Source: Acidobacteriota bacterium
GTDB taxonomy: Bacteria > Acidobacteriota > Terriglobia > Acidiferrales > UBA7541
Assembly (NCBI GenBank): GCA_013289955.1
Contig: JABCYZ010000007.1
Span: forward strand, 124,001 to 188,000
Direction of reading: 5' to 3'
Length of the DNA: 64,000 bases
In this document: positions 8,793-17,739 of the stretch, in pieces
Layout of the letters: the number at the start of each line of letters is the position of its first letter
Numbering within the stretch: position 1 is the first letter of the stretch
Notes under the pieces: model-generated
Told to the model about the DNA's origin: nothing
What the model saw: only the letters and a program-made list of their open reading frames with translations
Databases searched by the model: none
Program-made: the position numbers and the translations under genes

Positions 8793-9965
8793 ATGCTGAA
8801 GTTCTATACGGCCGGCGAGTCGCACGGACAAGCGTTGCTTGCGTTTGTTTCGGGCCTGCCTGCGTCTCTACCCGTGGATGTGAACTTTATCAATCATGAG
8901 CTGCATCGGCGGCAGCTTGGTTACGGGCGCGGTGGACGTCAAAAGATCGAAAAAGACCGCGCCGATATTTTCGCCGGAGTACGTCACGGTCAGACGATAG
9001 GGGCGCCCATTGCGCTGCGCATTGAAAACCGGGATTGGGCGAATTGGGAGAAGATTCTGCCTGTCGAAGCGACGGCCGAATCCGCCGGCAAGGAGAGGAA
9101 ACTGCTCGCTCCTCGGCCCGGGCATGCCGATCTTGCGGGGTCACAGAAGTTCAATTTTCATGATGCGCGGTACGTGCTTGAGAGAGCTTCCGCGCGCGAG
9201 ACCGCGGCCCGAGTAGCTGCTGGCGCGTTCGCAAAACTGCTTCTGCGCGAATTCGGCACGGAAATCGCGAGCCACACGGTTCAAGTCGGGCACGTGCGGC
9301 TCGAGCGGGCAGTGACATGGGAAGAGATCCATGCGGCCACCGCCGATCTGGATTCGCCGTTGCGTTGCGTGGATGCCGCGACGCAGGAAAAAATGAAAGC
9401 GGAAGTCGATGCTGCGCTCAAGGCAGGCAATACCGTCGGAGGAGTCTTTGAGATTGTCGCGCACCATCTTCCCGTGGGGCTGGGCAGCCACGCGCAGTGG
9501 GACGAGAAACTCGACGGGCGCCTGGCCCAGGCGCTGATGAGCGTGCAAGCAGTCAAAGCGGTCGAGATAGGCGCGGGCGTTGCGGCCGCGGGATCCTACG
9601 GCAGCGAAGTGCAGGATGAAATTTCCTATGAAAAGGCGGTACGGCGTTTTCGGCGCTCGACCAATCGCGCGGGCGGGCTCGAGGGTGGCATCACGAATGG
9701 TGAAGATGTCGTGATCCGGGGATACTTAAAACCCATTTCCACGCTGCGCCAGGCCCTGCACACGGCGGACATGGTCACCAAGGAACCCGTTGCGGCGGCC
9801 TACGAGCGCTCGGACTGGTGCGTGGTCCCGGCCGGGGCAGTGGCCGGCGAGGCAATGGTAGCCCTTGTGCTGGCGGATGCTTTTCTGCAAAAATTCGGGG
9901 GAGACAGCCTTTCCGAGATGCGGCGGAATTTCGACAACTATGCCAGACAAATCGACGAGTTCTGA
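8793..9965 (+). CDS. aroC: Chorismate synthase
   Basis: 390 residues from the ATG at 8793, where the family-typical N-terminus begins (MLKFYTAGESHG). Further conserved segments include RRQLGYGRGGRQKIEKD and the GITNGEDVV region near residue 300. The enzyme converts 5-enolpyruvylshikimate 3-phosphate to chorismate with reduced FMN, the last shared step of aromatic amino acid synthesis. Longer upstream in-frame sequence (from 8661) does not match the family and is rejected as start; GGGGAGG lies about 12 bases before the ATG. The 3' end overlaps def by 26 bases, so the two are likely cotranscribed. Confidence 0.96.
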   Translation: MLKFYTAGESHGQALLAFVSGLPASLPVDVNFINHELHRRQLGYGRGGRQKIEKDRADIFAGVRHGQTIGAPIALRIENRDWANWEKILPVEATAESAGKERKLLAPRPGHADLAGSQKFNFHDARYVLERASARETAARVAAGAFAKLLLREFGTEIASHTVQVGHVRLERAVTWEEIHAATADLDSPLRCVDAATQEKMKAEVDAALKAGNTVGGVFEIVAHHLPVGLGSHAQWDEKLDGRLAQALMSVQAVKAVEIGAGVAAAGSYGSEVQDEISYEKAVRRFRRSTNRAGGLEGGITNGEDVVIRGYLKPISTLRQALHTADMVTKEPVAAAYERSDWCVVPAGAVAGEAMVALVLADAFLQKFGGDSLSEMRRNFDNYARQIDEF

Positions 9966-10521
9966 AGTGGCATCCAGCGTGACAGCGGCATCCGGCGAGG
10001 CGCCGGCGCGCAAAATTTATCCGATCGTCAAGTATGGCGATCCGATTCTCGAGAAACCGACGCCGCCGGTAAAGAAGTTTGACGCGGATCTCGAAGAGCT
10101 GACCGAGGACATGTTCGCTTCCATGTATGCGGCGCAGGGTGTCGGCCTGGCGGCGCCGCAAATCGGGAAGAGCCTGCGGCTGACGGTGGTAGATGTTACC
10201 GGCGGAAAAAATCCCGAAGCGAAAATCGTGCTGGCGAATCCGGAAATTATTCATGCCGAGGGCGAAGTTCGCGAAGAGGAAGGGTGCCTGTCGATTCCCG
10301 GTTTTCGCGGGTACGTGATGCGTCCTCAGTTCGTCACAGTGCGCGCGCAGAATGCCCGGGGAGAGACGTTTGAGATTCGCGGCGAAAATTTGCTGGCGCG
10401 GGCCTTTTGTCACGAAATCGATCATTTGAACGGGATTCTGTTCTTGCAACACCTCAGCATGCTGAAGCGCGACCTCATCCGGCGGAAAATCAAGAAACTC
10501 AAGAAGCAAGGCGAGTGGTAA
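9940..10521 (+). CDS. def: Peptide deformylase
   Basis: 193 residues from the ATG at 9940, inside the aroC 3' end. All three signature motifs are present: GVGLAAPQIG, EEGCLS (metal-binding Cys) and HEIDHLNG (two metal-binding His and the catalytic Glu). It removes the formyl group from the N-terminal Met of new proteins. The N-terminal 20 residues are Ser/Ala-rich and not conserved, so translation could start slightly later. It overlaps fmt by 7 bases, pairing the enzymes that add and remove formyl groups, a common arrangement. Confidence 0.95.
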   Translation: MPDKSTSSEVASSVTAASGEAPARKIYPIVKYGDPILEKPTPPVKKFDADLEELTEDMFASMYAAQGVGLAAPQIGKSLRLTVVDVTGGKNPEAKIVLANPEIIHAEGEVREEEGCLSIPGFRGYVMRPQFVTVRAQNARGETFEIRGENLLARAFCHEIDHLNGILFLQHLSMLKRDLIRRKIKKLKKQGEW

Positions 10522-11501
10522 CCTCAGGCGACGGGCGACTGCGTCTCCTATTCTGCGGCACTCCGCAATTCGCTGTTCCCACGCTCCTGCATCTTCTGGA
10601 ACAACGCGATTTCAACATCCTCGGAGTCATCACCCAGCCCGACCGTCCTCGCGGTCGGGGCCAGCTAGTTTCCTTTTCACCCGCCAAGGAAACGGCGGTC
10701 GCCGCGGGGATTCCTGTCTACCAGCCGGAGAAAATCCGAGCTCCGGAACTACAGGAGCTTTTGCAAGAGCTTGCGCCCGACGGCATCGTGATCATCGCTT
10801 ATGGGCAAATCATCCCGGCTCGCCTTCTTCTCATCCCCAAACTTGGTTGGATCAATTTGCACGCTTCCCTGCTCCCAAAGTATCGCGGCGCTGCTCCGAT
10901 CAATTGGGCCATCGTGAATGGCGAAACAACGACGGGAGTGACATCCATGCGCATCGACGCGGGGATGGACACTGGCGAAATGTTGCTGCAGAAAGAACTG
11001 AAGATCGGCCCATCGGAAACGGCTCCGGAGCTCGCCGCTCGCATGTCCGAGCTTGGAGCGCCGCTTATGGTGGAAACGCTGCGCGGATTAGCGGCCGGGA
11101 CGATTTTGCCTCGTCCCCAGGCTCAGGAACATGCTTCGAGCGCACCTATGCTCAGGAAAGAGGATGGCCGCGTCGATTGGTCGCGCCCGGCGAAGGAAAT
11201 CTTCAACAGGATTCGCGGATTCGCGCCTTGGCCGGGCGCTTATACGTCGTTCCGTGGTCAAAGTTGCCACATTTGGGGCGAGCCGGCGCCTGATGGTCTG
11301 GGCGAGGTGAACGCGCCGCAGGGGGTAGCTGGCGCGCCTGGATCGTTGCTAGTTCGGCGCGATGGAGTGATGGTCGGTTGCGGCGGCACAACCCATTTGC
11401 GACTCCTCAGCGTCAAACTGGAAGGGCGCAAACAAATCTCTGCGGCGGAATTCGTCAACGGCGCCCGTTTGCTTGCCGGAGAACACTTCGGCGAAAGCTA
11501 G
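10515..11501 (+). CDS. fmt: Methionyl-tRNA formyltransferase
   Basis: 328 residues from a GTG at 10515 that overlaps the def stop. The N-terminus has the Rossmann-like start LLFCGTPQFAVPTL, the active-site segment HASLLPKYRGAAPI and the IDAGMDTGEML motif. The C-terminal OB-fold-like domain, which binds tRNA, starts around residue 205. It formylates Met-tRNAi with 10-formyltetrahydrofolate. The length is normal for the family. Upstream in-frame sequence from 10407 lies within def and is not conserved, so the GTG is chosen. Confidence 0.95.
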   Translation: MVTSGDGRLRLLFCGTPQFAVPTLLHLLEQRDFNILGVITQPDRPRGRGQLVSFSPAKETAVAAGIPVYQPEKIRAPELQELLQELAPDGIVIIAYGQIIPARLLLIPKLGWINLHASLLPKYRGAAPINWAIVNGETTTGVTSMRIDAGMDTGEMLLQKELKIGPSETAPELAARMSELGAPLMVETLRGLAAGTILPRPQAQEHASSAPMLRKEDGRVDWSRPAKEIFNRIRGFAPWPGAYTSFRGQSCHIWGEPAPDGLGEVNAPQGVAGAPGSLLVRRDGVMVGCGGTTHLRLLSVKLEGRKQISAAEFVNGARLLAGEHFGES

Positions 11502-11620
11502 TTTGCGCGCCGCCCAACGCTCAGGCATACTCAAAAATTGACCCACTCGTAGAATCAATATCTGCCTGGGTCTTCGGCAGAGCCGGCATCGGATACACCA
11601 GCATCGGGAGCTTACATTCC

Positions 11621-13444
11621 ATGAACAGTTTCAAATCAGCCCTAACGCGCGGGAGCCTGAACACCCGCGCGAAAAACCTTTTGCGCTTCGCCGGCTGCTG
11701 GGCGCTTGCCGCGCAGCTGGCCACCCTGCCTCTCGCGTCGGCCACTGGAGAAGCTGCCTCGACTGCTGGCGCCGACAAACCCGTCTCGAAAACCGTAAAC
11801 GACCCAGTCATGAAAGTGATGCAGGGAGAACTCGCGCGCGCGTCTTCAGAACTGGGGAAAACGGATTCCGCGCCTTACTACATGAGCTACACCGTGTATG
11901 ACCAGAACCTTGTTGTACTGGTCGGCGCGTATGGCAGCCTGCTCACGGACGCCTCGCTTGAGCGCCGGCAAGCCGACGTGGTCATGCGCGTGGGTACGGC
12001 GTCTCTCGACAACACTCATGGCCAGAGCCGTTCGACGGGAATGACCTCCGGCACTTTGCCGCTCGGCAACGACCCCGACGCGATCGCTCGCGTGCTATGG
12101 GAATTGACCGATCGCGAATACAAACGCGCTGCTCCAGCGTTCCTGAACGTAAGAACGAATACCGCCGTGCGCGCGGAAGAGGAGGACAAATCTCCCGATT
12201 TCTCGAAGGAAGCCCCGGAGACTCACTTGGGCAATGTGACGGCTCCGCCCGCTTTTGATCGCACCGCTTGGGAAGGAGAAATCCGCCGTTTGTCCGGCGT
12301 CTTCCGTAAATATCCTGACGTTTATTTTGCAAACGTTGTTCTCCAGGTGACGGATTCCAATTCGCGCATGGTTTCCAGCGAAGGCAGCGCCATTGAATCT
12401 CCCAGCGCCACCACGCGCCTCATCATGGAAGCGCAGACCCGCGCTGATGACGGCATGGAACTCTTGCGCGTCGAGACGTTCCAGGCGCCGTCCGCCAGCA
12501 GCCTACCGAGCGAGGCGGAGCTCGCTGCGAAGATTGACAAGATGGCGGTAGACCTGAAAGCTCTCAAGAATGCGCCGGAGGCCGAGCCTTACGACGGACC
12601 CGCTTTGCTGAGCGGCCGTGCCGCGGCAGTCTTCTTTCATGAAGTGCTGGGCCACCGGCTCGAAGGGCACCGGCAGCGCGATGAGGAAGAGGGCCAGACG
12701 TTTACAAAAAAGGTTGGCCAGGAGGTTCTACCGAAATTCCTGAGCGTCACTGACGACCCCACGGTGCACGAACTGGCAGGCATGAAACTGGCAGGCTCCT
12801 ATGACTTCGATGACGAAGGAGTTCCCGCACGGCGCGTGGAAGTTATCCAAAATGGCGTGCTGAAGAATTTCCTGATGTCGCGTATGCCCATCAAGGCCTT
12901 CGCCGAATCCAACGGCCACGGCCGCAACCAGCCCGGCTTGATGCCCACGGGACGCCAGGGCAACTTGATTGTGACCTCCTCGCAAAGCGTTCCGGAAGCG
13001 CAGATGCGGCAAAAGCTGATCGATGAGGTAAAAAAGCAGAACAAGCCTTACGGACTGTATTTCGACGACATCCAGGGCGGCTTCACGCTAACGACCCGCT
13101 CTCTGCCGCAAGCTTTCCAGGTGCTGCCCGTGATCGTATATAAGGTTTATGCGGATGGCCGGCCCGACGAGCTGGTCCGCGGCGTGGACATAGTCGGAAC
13201 GCCTCTTGCAGCGCTCACACGCATCCTCATGACCGGCGATCAGCAGCACGTTTTCAATGGCGTTTGCGGCGCCGAAAGCGGGCAAGTGCCCGTCTCCGCG
13301 GTGGCCCCGGCCATGCTCTTTTCGGAAATGGAAGTCCAGAAGCGCCAGCATTCGCACGATCGTCCTCCGATTTTGCCTGCGCCGGGATTTGAAAACGCTG
13401 CACCAGCGAAAGACGCGCAAGCCAAACCAGAGGTGAAGCAATGA
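11621..13444 (+). CDS. tldD: Exported TldD-like metalloprotease, catalytic subunit
   Basis: 607 residues with an N-terminal signal-like stretch (hydrophobic about 21-40, then an Ala-rich cleavage region). The TldD/PmbA fold carries the metal-binding motif HEVLGHRLEGH at 340-350. TldD-TldE pairs are cytoplasmic in E. coli and trim peptides such as microcin B17 precursor; this version appears to be exported. The ATG at 11621 has GGGAG about 11 bases upstream. It overlaps its paralog by ATGA at 13441-13444, so the two are made together. The C-terminal tail is short and Pro/Ala-rich. The substrate in the periplasm is unknown. Confidence 0.85.
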   Translation: MNSFKSALTRGSLNTRAKNLLRFAGCWALAAQLATLPLASATGEAASTAGADKPVSKTVNDPVMKVMQGELARASSELGKTDSAPYYMSYTVYDQNLVVLVGAYGSLLTDASLERRQADVVMRVGTASLDNTHGQSRSTGMTSGTLPLGNDPDAIARVLWELTDREYKRAAPAFLNVRTNTAVRAEEEDKSPDFSKEAPETHLGNVTAPPAFDRTAWEGEIRRLSGVFRKYPDVYFANVVLQVTDSNSRMVSSEGSAIESPSATTRLIMEAQTRADDGMELLRVETFQAPSASSLPSEAELAAKIDKMAVDLKALKNAPEAEPYDGPALLSGRAAAVFFHEVLGHRLEGHRQRDEEEGQTFTKKVGQEVLPKFLSVTDDPTVHELAGMKLAGSYDFDDEGVPARRVEVIQNGVLKNFLMSRMPIKAFAESNGHGRNQPGLMPTGRQGNLIVTSSQSVPEAQMRQKLIDEVKKQNKPYGLYFDDIQGGFTLTTRSLPQAFQVLPVIVYKVYADGRPDELVRGVDIVGTPLAALTRILMTGDQQHVFNGVCGAESGQVPVSAVAPAMLFSEMEVQKRQHSHDRPPILPAPGFENAAPAKDAQAKPEVKQ

Positions 13445-15147
13445 AGAGTCTTCGTGTTTTCCTGAGCGTAGCTCTTGCCGCCTCATCGATCTTCACTGCC
13501 CGGAGCGTATGCGGCGCCTCGCGCAACAGTGCCCCTGACGGCAGCTCGCCGGACACGGGGATTTCAGGCGCTGGGGCGCCACATCCCGCAGCCGGCGGCG
13601 ACGCGCTGCTCGAAGCGCTGCTTACCGAACTGGATCGCTCGAAGGCCCAGCTCAAGATCGATCAAGTCCAAGCGCCTTATTACATCGAGTACCGCGTTAA
13701 TGACATCGACGACTACGATGCTCAAGCGGCCTTCGGAGCTCTCCACGAGAGCCAGCGCGTACGCTTCCGCATACTCCGGGTAGTGGTCCGCGTGGGCGAC
13801 TACAAGCAGGACAGCTATTACGGCCAGGGAATGGGCGAAACGAATATTCTGCCGCTCGATGATGATCCGATCGCGCTTCGACACCAAATCTGGCTGACCA
13901 CCGACGAGGCTTACAAAGCCGCTGGTCAGGCCCTTGCCGACAAACAAGCGGAGATGAAGCGCTTCAGCGCGGACCCCAACCCGGTCGACGATTTTTCCAA
14001 AGAACCCGTCGTGAATGTTCTGGATCCCATCGTTTCGCTCAAGATCGATGAAACGGCATGGAACAAGACTCTCGAAGATGTCACGAATCTTTATCGACAG
14101 TATCCCGACATTCAGTCGGTCAGCGCTTCGGCGCGCTTTTCCGCCATCAACGAGTATTTTGTCGACTCCGAAGGCACCGTCACGCGTAATGGCAAGACGA
14201 CTTACAATCTGCAATTGAACAGCTCGGCGCAAGCCGAGGACGGCATGCGCGTGAGCCGCAATCCGTACTGGATCGTTGGCCGGGCGGAAGAGCTTCCCGC
14301 GCGGGACAAATTGCTCAGTGACGTGCAACAGGCGCTGGCAACGGTGGTTGCGCTCCGCAACGCACCCATTGTCGAGGAAGAGTATCGCGGACCCGTTCTA
14401 TTCGCACCGGACGCTTCTGACGACGTGATCGCTTCGCTGGTGGGTTCGAATATCGTGGGGCGCAAGCCGCAGCCGGGCAGGCCGAACCGAACGACCGGCG
14501 CATTCGCTACAAGCTACAAGACGCGAGTCCTGCCGAGCTTTCTAAGCATCATCGACGACCCAACGCTGAAAGATTTTCAGGGTCATAGTCTGGTGGGAAG
14601 CTATGACGTGGACAACGAAGGCGTGAAAGCCAAGACCGTCAACATCATCGAGAACGGGATGCTGAACAACTATTTGGTGGGCCGCCAGCCGGTCCGGGAC
14701 TTTCCCGCGTCGAACGGCCATGGACGCGCGGCTCCCGGCTCCTTCCCTTCTCCGAGTCTCGGAGTGCTGCTCCTGAAGAGCGCCGACGCGCAACCGCCGG
14801 AGGAGCTCAAGAAAAAAATATTGCAGATGGTCACCGAGCAAGGCAAGCCCTACGCGTACCGCGTCGACACGCTCGGGCCCGGCAATTCGCCGCGTCTTCT
14901 GTATCGCGTTTACGCGGATGGCCACGAGGAATTGGTCCGCGGCGCCGTGTTCAATGAGCTCGATGTGCGCGCCCTGAGGAGCAATCTTATCGCCGTCGGC
15001 AATGACCCGCTCGTCAGCAACCGCGTCGGCGGCGTGCCCACAACTATCATTTGCCCTTCGCTGCTCTTCGATGAACTTGAAGTGAAGCGCGCAGACACCA
15101 GCAAAGACAAGTTGCCGGACTATCCCGCTCCGCCACTGAAGAAGTAA
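13441..15147 (+). CDS. Exported TldD/TldE-like paralog lacking the metal motif
   Basis: 568 residues. A clear signal peptide (about 1-26) is followed by a TldD-like protein along most of its length. It shares segments with its upstream neighbour such as the FLS-x-x-DDPT stretch, GSYD-x-D-x-EGV and SNGHGR. Where the neighbour has its HExxGH motif, this one has DASDDVIASLVG, so no metal site is visible. In E. coli, TldE likewise lacks the motif and forms a heterodimer with TldD; the same division is likely here. The high similarity to the neighbour suggests local duplication followed by loss of activity. The ATGA overlap implies coupled, equal synthesis. Confidence 0.82.
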   Translation: MKSLRVFLSVALAASSIFTARSVCGASRNSAPDGSSPDTGISGAGAPHPAAGGDALLEALLTELDRSKAQLKIDQVQAPYYIEYRVNDIDDYDAQAAFGALHESQRVRFRILRVVVRVGDYKQDSYYGQGMGETNILPLDDDPIALRHQIWLTTDEAYKAAGQALADKQAEMKRFSADPNPVDDFSKEPVVNVLDPIVSLKIDETAWNKTLEDVTNLYRQYPDIQSVSASARFSAINEYFVDSEGTVTRNGKTTYNLQLNSSAQAEDGMRVSRNPYWIVGRAEELPARDKLLSDVQQALATVVALRNAPIVEEEYRGPVLFAPDASDDVIASLVGSNIVGRKPQPGRPNRTTGAFATSYKTRVLPSFLSIIDDPTLKDFQGHSLVGSYDVDNEGVKAKTVNIIENGMLNNYLVGRQPVRDFPASNGHGRAAPGSFPSPSLGVLLLKSADAQPPEELKKKILQMVTEQGKPYAYRVDTLGPGNSPRLLYRVYADGHEELVRGAVFNELDVRALRSNLIAVGNDPLVSNRVGGVPTTIICPSLLFDELEVKRADTSKDKLPDYPAPPLKK

Positions 15148-15232
15148 ACCTGGTGTAAAAGGAGTTTCCGGCGCCGGCGGCGCGGTCTTACACTTGGAGC
15201 AGAAACTCGATACCTGAGATCGGCCAACTTTC

Positions 15233-15952
15233 ATGACTCTCAGAGAACGACTCGAATGGGTAAGCCGGATGGCGCTGCTGGTGTTCATCCTGGCAGCGGC
15301 TGCATTTCTGAGCGCCATCACCGCCATGCGCATCGCCATTCACGGGCGCGAGGTGAATATGCCCAATCTTGTCGGAAAAAATGTTGTCGAAGCAAACGGT
15401 TTGCTGCACTCTCGCGGACTGGTGTTGCGCGTCGCTGACCGCCTCTACAGCGAACTTCCGATTAATGTTGTCGTGCGGCAAAGTCCGCCTCCTGGCATGC
15501 TTATGAAGGTTTCGCAGCAAGCGCACGTTGTTCTCAGCCTCGGCCAGCGGCAATTGCAGATCCCTCTCCTGGAAGGAAACTCCCTCCGCGCTTCGCGGAT
15601 TGAGTTGCTGCGAGCTGGTCTGCAAGTTGGAGAGGTCTCCGGCATTACGACTGCCGAAGAGCCCGCGGACACCGTGATCATACAAACGCCGCGTCCGGGA
15701 GGCGGCGCCGCAACTCCGCGCGTCGACGTGCTCGTATCCGAAGGGCAACGCGAAGCCGCTTACGTTATGCCGCATCTCGTGGGCCTTACTGAAGCCGAGG
15801 CCCAGCACCGCATGGATGTCGCGGGCCTGCGCCGCAAAGTGAATTACGTATCGGCGCCGCAATGGCCGCACGGCGCGGTCGTCGACCAAACGCCGCTGGC
15901 CGGCCAGCGCATCCCCGGCTCCATCACGATCGAACTTACCGTCGCGAATTGA
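15233..15952 (+). CDS. Membrane-anchored protein with three PASTA domains
   Basis: 239 residues. One N-terminal membrane helix (about 13-33) is followed by three PASTA domains (about 43-104, 109-169 and 178-238), the first and third opening with MP-x-LVG. PASTA domains bind peptidoglycan fragments or act as spacers in cell-wall kinases and PBPs. Here no kinase or transpeptidase domain is attached, so the protein would be an inner-membrane-anchored periplasmic cell-wall binder. It lies 85 bases after the TldD-like pair. The GH29 gene converges on it from the other side. Confidence 0.85.
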   Translation: MTLRERLEWVSRMALLVFILAAAAFLSAITAMRIAIHGREVNMPNLVGKNVVEANGLLHSRGLVLRVADRLYSELPINVVVRQSPPPGMLMKVSQQAHVVLSLGQRQLQIPLLEGNSLRASRIELLRAGLQVGEVSGITTAEEPADTVIIQTPRPGGGAATPRVDVLVSEGQREAAYVMPHLVGLTEAEAQHRMDVAGLRRKVNYVSAPQWPHGAVVDQTPLAGQRIPGSITIELTVAN

Positions 15953-15998
15953 CCTCTGGCGGTGTGCAAAATCCCGTCCCGAGCTATCGGCGAGCGCG

Positions 15999-17669
15999 CT
16001 AAGGCGCCACGCCGGCAGGCAGAATGCGGAACACGTACGCGTAATTGCCGGGAGAGTGTGCGGGCATCTGAATGTGCAAACCGTCGGACTTTTGCTCGAA
16101 CGCCAGCTTTGCGTCCCAACCGAGCAAAAAGACCAGACCAATTTTCAGCGGGTTAGTGGCGCTGCTTCCGAGGGAGTGGATCACCGCTTCGCCGCCGGCC
16201 GGCCAACCAAGCTCCATCGCATAGAGCGTGTTTCCTTTTGTAGTGAAGCGAAAATCTTCAGCCGAGTATCCGGCAGTATCAGTGTCGTGGAACGAGCCGG
16301 CGGCAACTTTTGTGGGGCCTTCGCCGTACATTTTCCATGGACGCGTGCCGTAAATCGCCTCGCCATTTACTTTCAGCCACGAACCCACGTCGCGCAACAC
16401 CGCCTGCACTTCTTCCGGAATCGTGCCGTCCGAGCGGGGGCCGATATTTAAAAGCAAATTTCCGTTTTTACTTACGATATCGATCATTTGCTGCACGACG
16501 AACTGCGGAGTCTTGAACGTGTCGTTCTGGATGTAGCCCCAGGATTTGTTGCTGACGGAAGTGTCGGTCTGCCAGTAGAGAGGGCGAATTTCGCCGAGTT
16601 GGCCGCGTTCCAAATCGAGAACGGCGCTGTGTTCCTGAATCGCGTAGTCCTTGTAGTTGATAACGCCGACGTGATCGCCGTATTTCAGCGAAGTGTTGTA
16701 ATAGAAAGCCGCGAAGCGCGTAAGGTCCGTCCGCACCGAAGCCTGCCCGATCCACCAATCGAAATACATGATGTCGGGATGATATTTTTCGACGATCTCG
16801 GAGGAGCGAGCGAGCCAATCCGCGGTCCAGGCGGAGGAGACAAACGTGAAATCGCTGGAGAGAGGCGTGCCCTGCTTGGCTTCCATCCAGTGGTGCGCGG
16901 GGCCGTAGAACGCGGCGTACTTGGGATCGTTTATGTCGGATGTAATCTGGCGGCCGACACCGAGGAAGAAATTGTGCTCGACGCGATGGGACGACGCACC
17001 GAAGTGGAGCCCTTCGGCCCTGACGGCTTTCGAGAGTTCGCCAATTACGTCGCGATGCGGTCCCATTTTCGCGGCTGTCCAATCGCTTAAACCGCTGTCG
17101 TACATTGCGAACCCATCGTGATGTTCGGCGACCGGAACGACATATTTGGCGCCCGCCTCTTTGAAGAGTCGCGCCCAAGCAACCGGATCAAAGCGCTCTG
17201 CCTTGAACATGGGCACGAAATCCTTATATCCAAACTTATCTTGCGGGCCGTATGTGGCGAGATGATGTTTGTACTCGTCGCTGCCCTCGCGATACATGTC
17301 TCGCGGATACCACTCACTCCCGAATGCCGGAACGGAATAGACTCCCCAGTGGATGAAGATGCCGAACTTCGCGTCCTTATACCATTCGGGGACTTCGTAT
17401 TTTTGTAGCGATTCCCAGTCGGGGCGAAACGGGCCGTTTTGACCCCCGCGAACGACTTCCTTGACAAGGGCCGCCCGCACCTCGTCATATTTCGCACTGG
17501 CCTTCTGCCAGGTTTGATCGATCTCTTGGGGATCTTCGGCGGCCGTCGGAGCGCTCGGAGAAGCAGCGGCCTGCGCACAAACCCGCGAAGGAACGCCGGC
17601 AAAGAGTCCGCCAAGGCACAGCGCGGCGAATCTCCAATACCTCGGACGCAGAGACCTGGACAAGAACAT
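15999..17669 (-). CDS. Exported alpha-L-fucosidase (GH29 family)
   Basis: About 556 residues from the ATG at 17669. A signal peptide (about 1-34) precedes a GH29 barrel: KFGIFIHWGVYSVPAFGSEWY, then AEHHDGFAMYDS and the segment DIMYFDWWIG with the probable nucleophile Asp. A C-terminal beta domain follows (from about 440). GH29 enzymes remove alpha-L-fucose from glycans by a retaining mechanism. An AAAGGGTGG element lies about 6 bases upstream of the ATG, favouring it over the GTG at 17693. The M20 peptidase gene lies upstream on the same strand 70 bases away, so the two may be cotranscribed. Substrate linkage cannot be told. Confidence 0.88.
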   Translation of the reverse strand: MFLSRSLRPRYWRFAALCLGGLFAGVPSRVCAQAAASPSAPTAAEDPQEIDQTWQKASAKYDEVRAALVKEVVRGGQNGPFRPDWESLQKYEVPEWYKDAKFGIFIHWGVYSVPAFGSEWYPRDMYREGSDEYKHHLATYGPQDKFGYKDFVPMFKAERFDPVAWARLFKEAGAKYVVPVAEHHDGFAMYDSGLSDWTAAKMGPHRDVIGELSKAVRAEGLHFGASSHRVEHNFFLGVGRQITSDINDPKYAAFYGPAHHWMEAKQGTPLSSDFTFVSSAWTADWLARSSEIVEKYHPDIMYFDWWIGQASVRTDLTRFAAFYYNTSLKYGDHVGVINYKDYAIQEHSAVLDLERGQLGEIRPLYWQTDTSVSNKSWGYIQNDTFKTPQFVVQQMIDIVSKNGNLLLNIGPRSDGTIPEEVQAVLRDVGSWLKVNGEAIYGTRPWKMYGEGPTKVAAGSFHDTDTAGYSAEDFRFTTKGNTLYAMELGWPAGGEAVIHSLGSSATNPLKIGLVFLLGWDAKLAFEQKSDGLHIQMPAHSPGNYAYVFRILPAGVAP

Positions 17670-17739
17670 CTGTTTCCACCCTTTCCCTAACACGTCATGC
17701 CGCTTTGCATTTGCCGGACTATAGGTGCAGGCAGGGGCA

